Below are positions 33,845-33,867 of a stretch of DNA of 33,867 bases, one piece after another; the first letter of the stretch is position 1; every line of letters begins with the position of its first letter. Location: contig PNIN01000019.1 of assembly GCA_002878065.1 (NCBI GenBank), positions 1 through 33,867 of the forward strand, given 5' to 3'. The position numbers and the translations under genes were made by a program. The DNA is from Calditerrivibrio nitroreducens. GTDB lineage: Bacteria; Chrysiogenota; Deferribacteres; Deferribacterales; Calditerrivibrionaceae. A model generated the notes under the pieces. The model ran no database searches, was not told where the DNA came from, and worked only from the letters and a program-made list of their open reading frames with translations.

Positions 33845-33867
33845 ATGCAAATCTTGAAACTTTATAC
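33845..33867 (+). CDS. 5' end of a plus-strand gene cut by the window
   Basis: The ATG at 33845 stands 9 bases behind GGAGGT and opens a frame reading MQILKLY up to the edge. Too little is present to name a product. The strong ribosome site and clean upstream region support a real start. Confidence 0.5.

Noticed and set aside
1..33867. CRISPR array, tRNA, rRNA, insertion sequence or prophage
   Set aside because: No regularly spaced repeats, cloverleaf-like segment, transposase motif or phage structural gene was seen on either strand.

Overview
AT-rich, gene-dense chromosomal segment of a diderm (LPS-bearing) bacterium. The evidence for two membranes is lptD, a beta-barrel OMP, a Tat-exported TRAP binding protein and a lipoprotein. 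Rubredoxin with a flavodiiron protein points to an anaerobe or microaerophile. Together with a CBS-DRTGG pyrophosphatase, a TakP-like TRAP system and an OMP of the 'TraF-like' family, this looks most like Deferribacterota (Calditerrivibrio/Deferribacter type). That assignment is inference from gene style, not from a marker gene. I see no rRNA, tRNA, CRISPR, IS element, phage gene or integration scar. The window reads as core chromosome.

Layout. (1) 16-2341, minus: a STAS / anti-sigma-kinase pair and then an outer-membrane barrel protein. (2) 2443-4086, plus: CBS-DRTGG manganese pyrophosphatase. (3) 4237-7207: TRAP transporter with dctQM on plus and dctP on minus, meeting at a bidirectional terminator. 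(4) 7335-9637, plus: purB of the animal-like ADSL type, then LysO split into two overlapping genes. (5) 19907 down to 9634, minus: accD-folC-lptD-SDR-unknown secreted protein-nrnA-like DHH protein, then (from an apparent internal promoter) rubredoxin and fprA, a terminator, and recJ. (6) 20047-21342: convergent TSUP permease and DedA protein. (7) 21449-26649, plus: carA-mltG-FAH-family hydrolase-small Cys-cluster protein-coaE-lipoprotein-tandem HD protein, almost all touching or overlapping. (8) 33594 down to 26652, minus: SDR/DUF2867-class II photolyase-AttH/CrtC-like lipocalin-ABC ATPase-FtsX-type permease, with a possible leaderless start. (9) The right edge holds the first codons of another plus-strand gene behind a structured leader.

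How the genes fit together. Region 5 mixes envelope building (fatty-acid initiation, folate, LPS insertion) with an oxygen/NO detoxification pair (rubredoxin feeding the flavodiiron protein) and two DHH nucleases. Region 8 is the most interesting block. It is a translationally coupled operon that joins a light-dependent DNA-repair enzyme and an oxidoreductase to an AttEFGH-like export cassette. This suggests a photo-oxidative-stress response that includes lipid or hydrophobic-molecule handling in the envelope. The HD protein in region 7 is an internal duplication whose first copy has lost its metal-binding dyad. Most of the rest is ordinary housekeeping.
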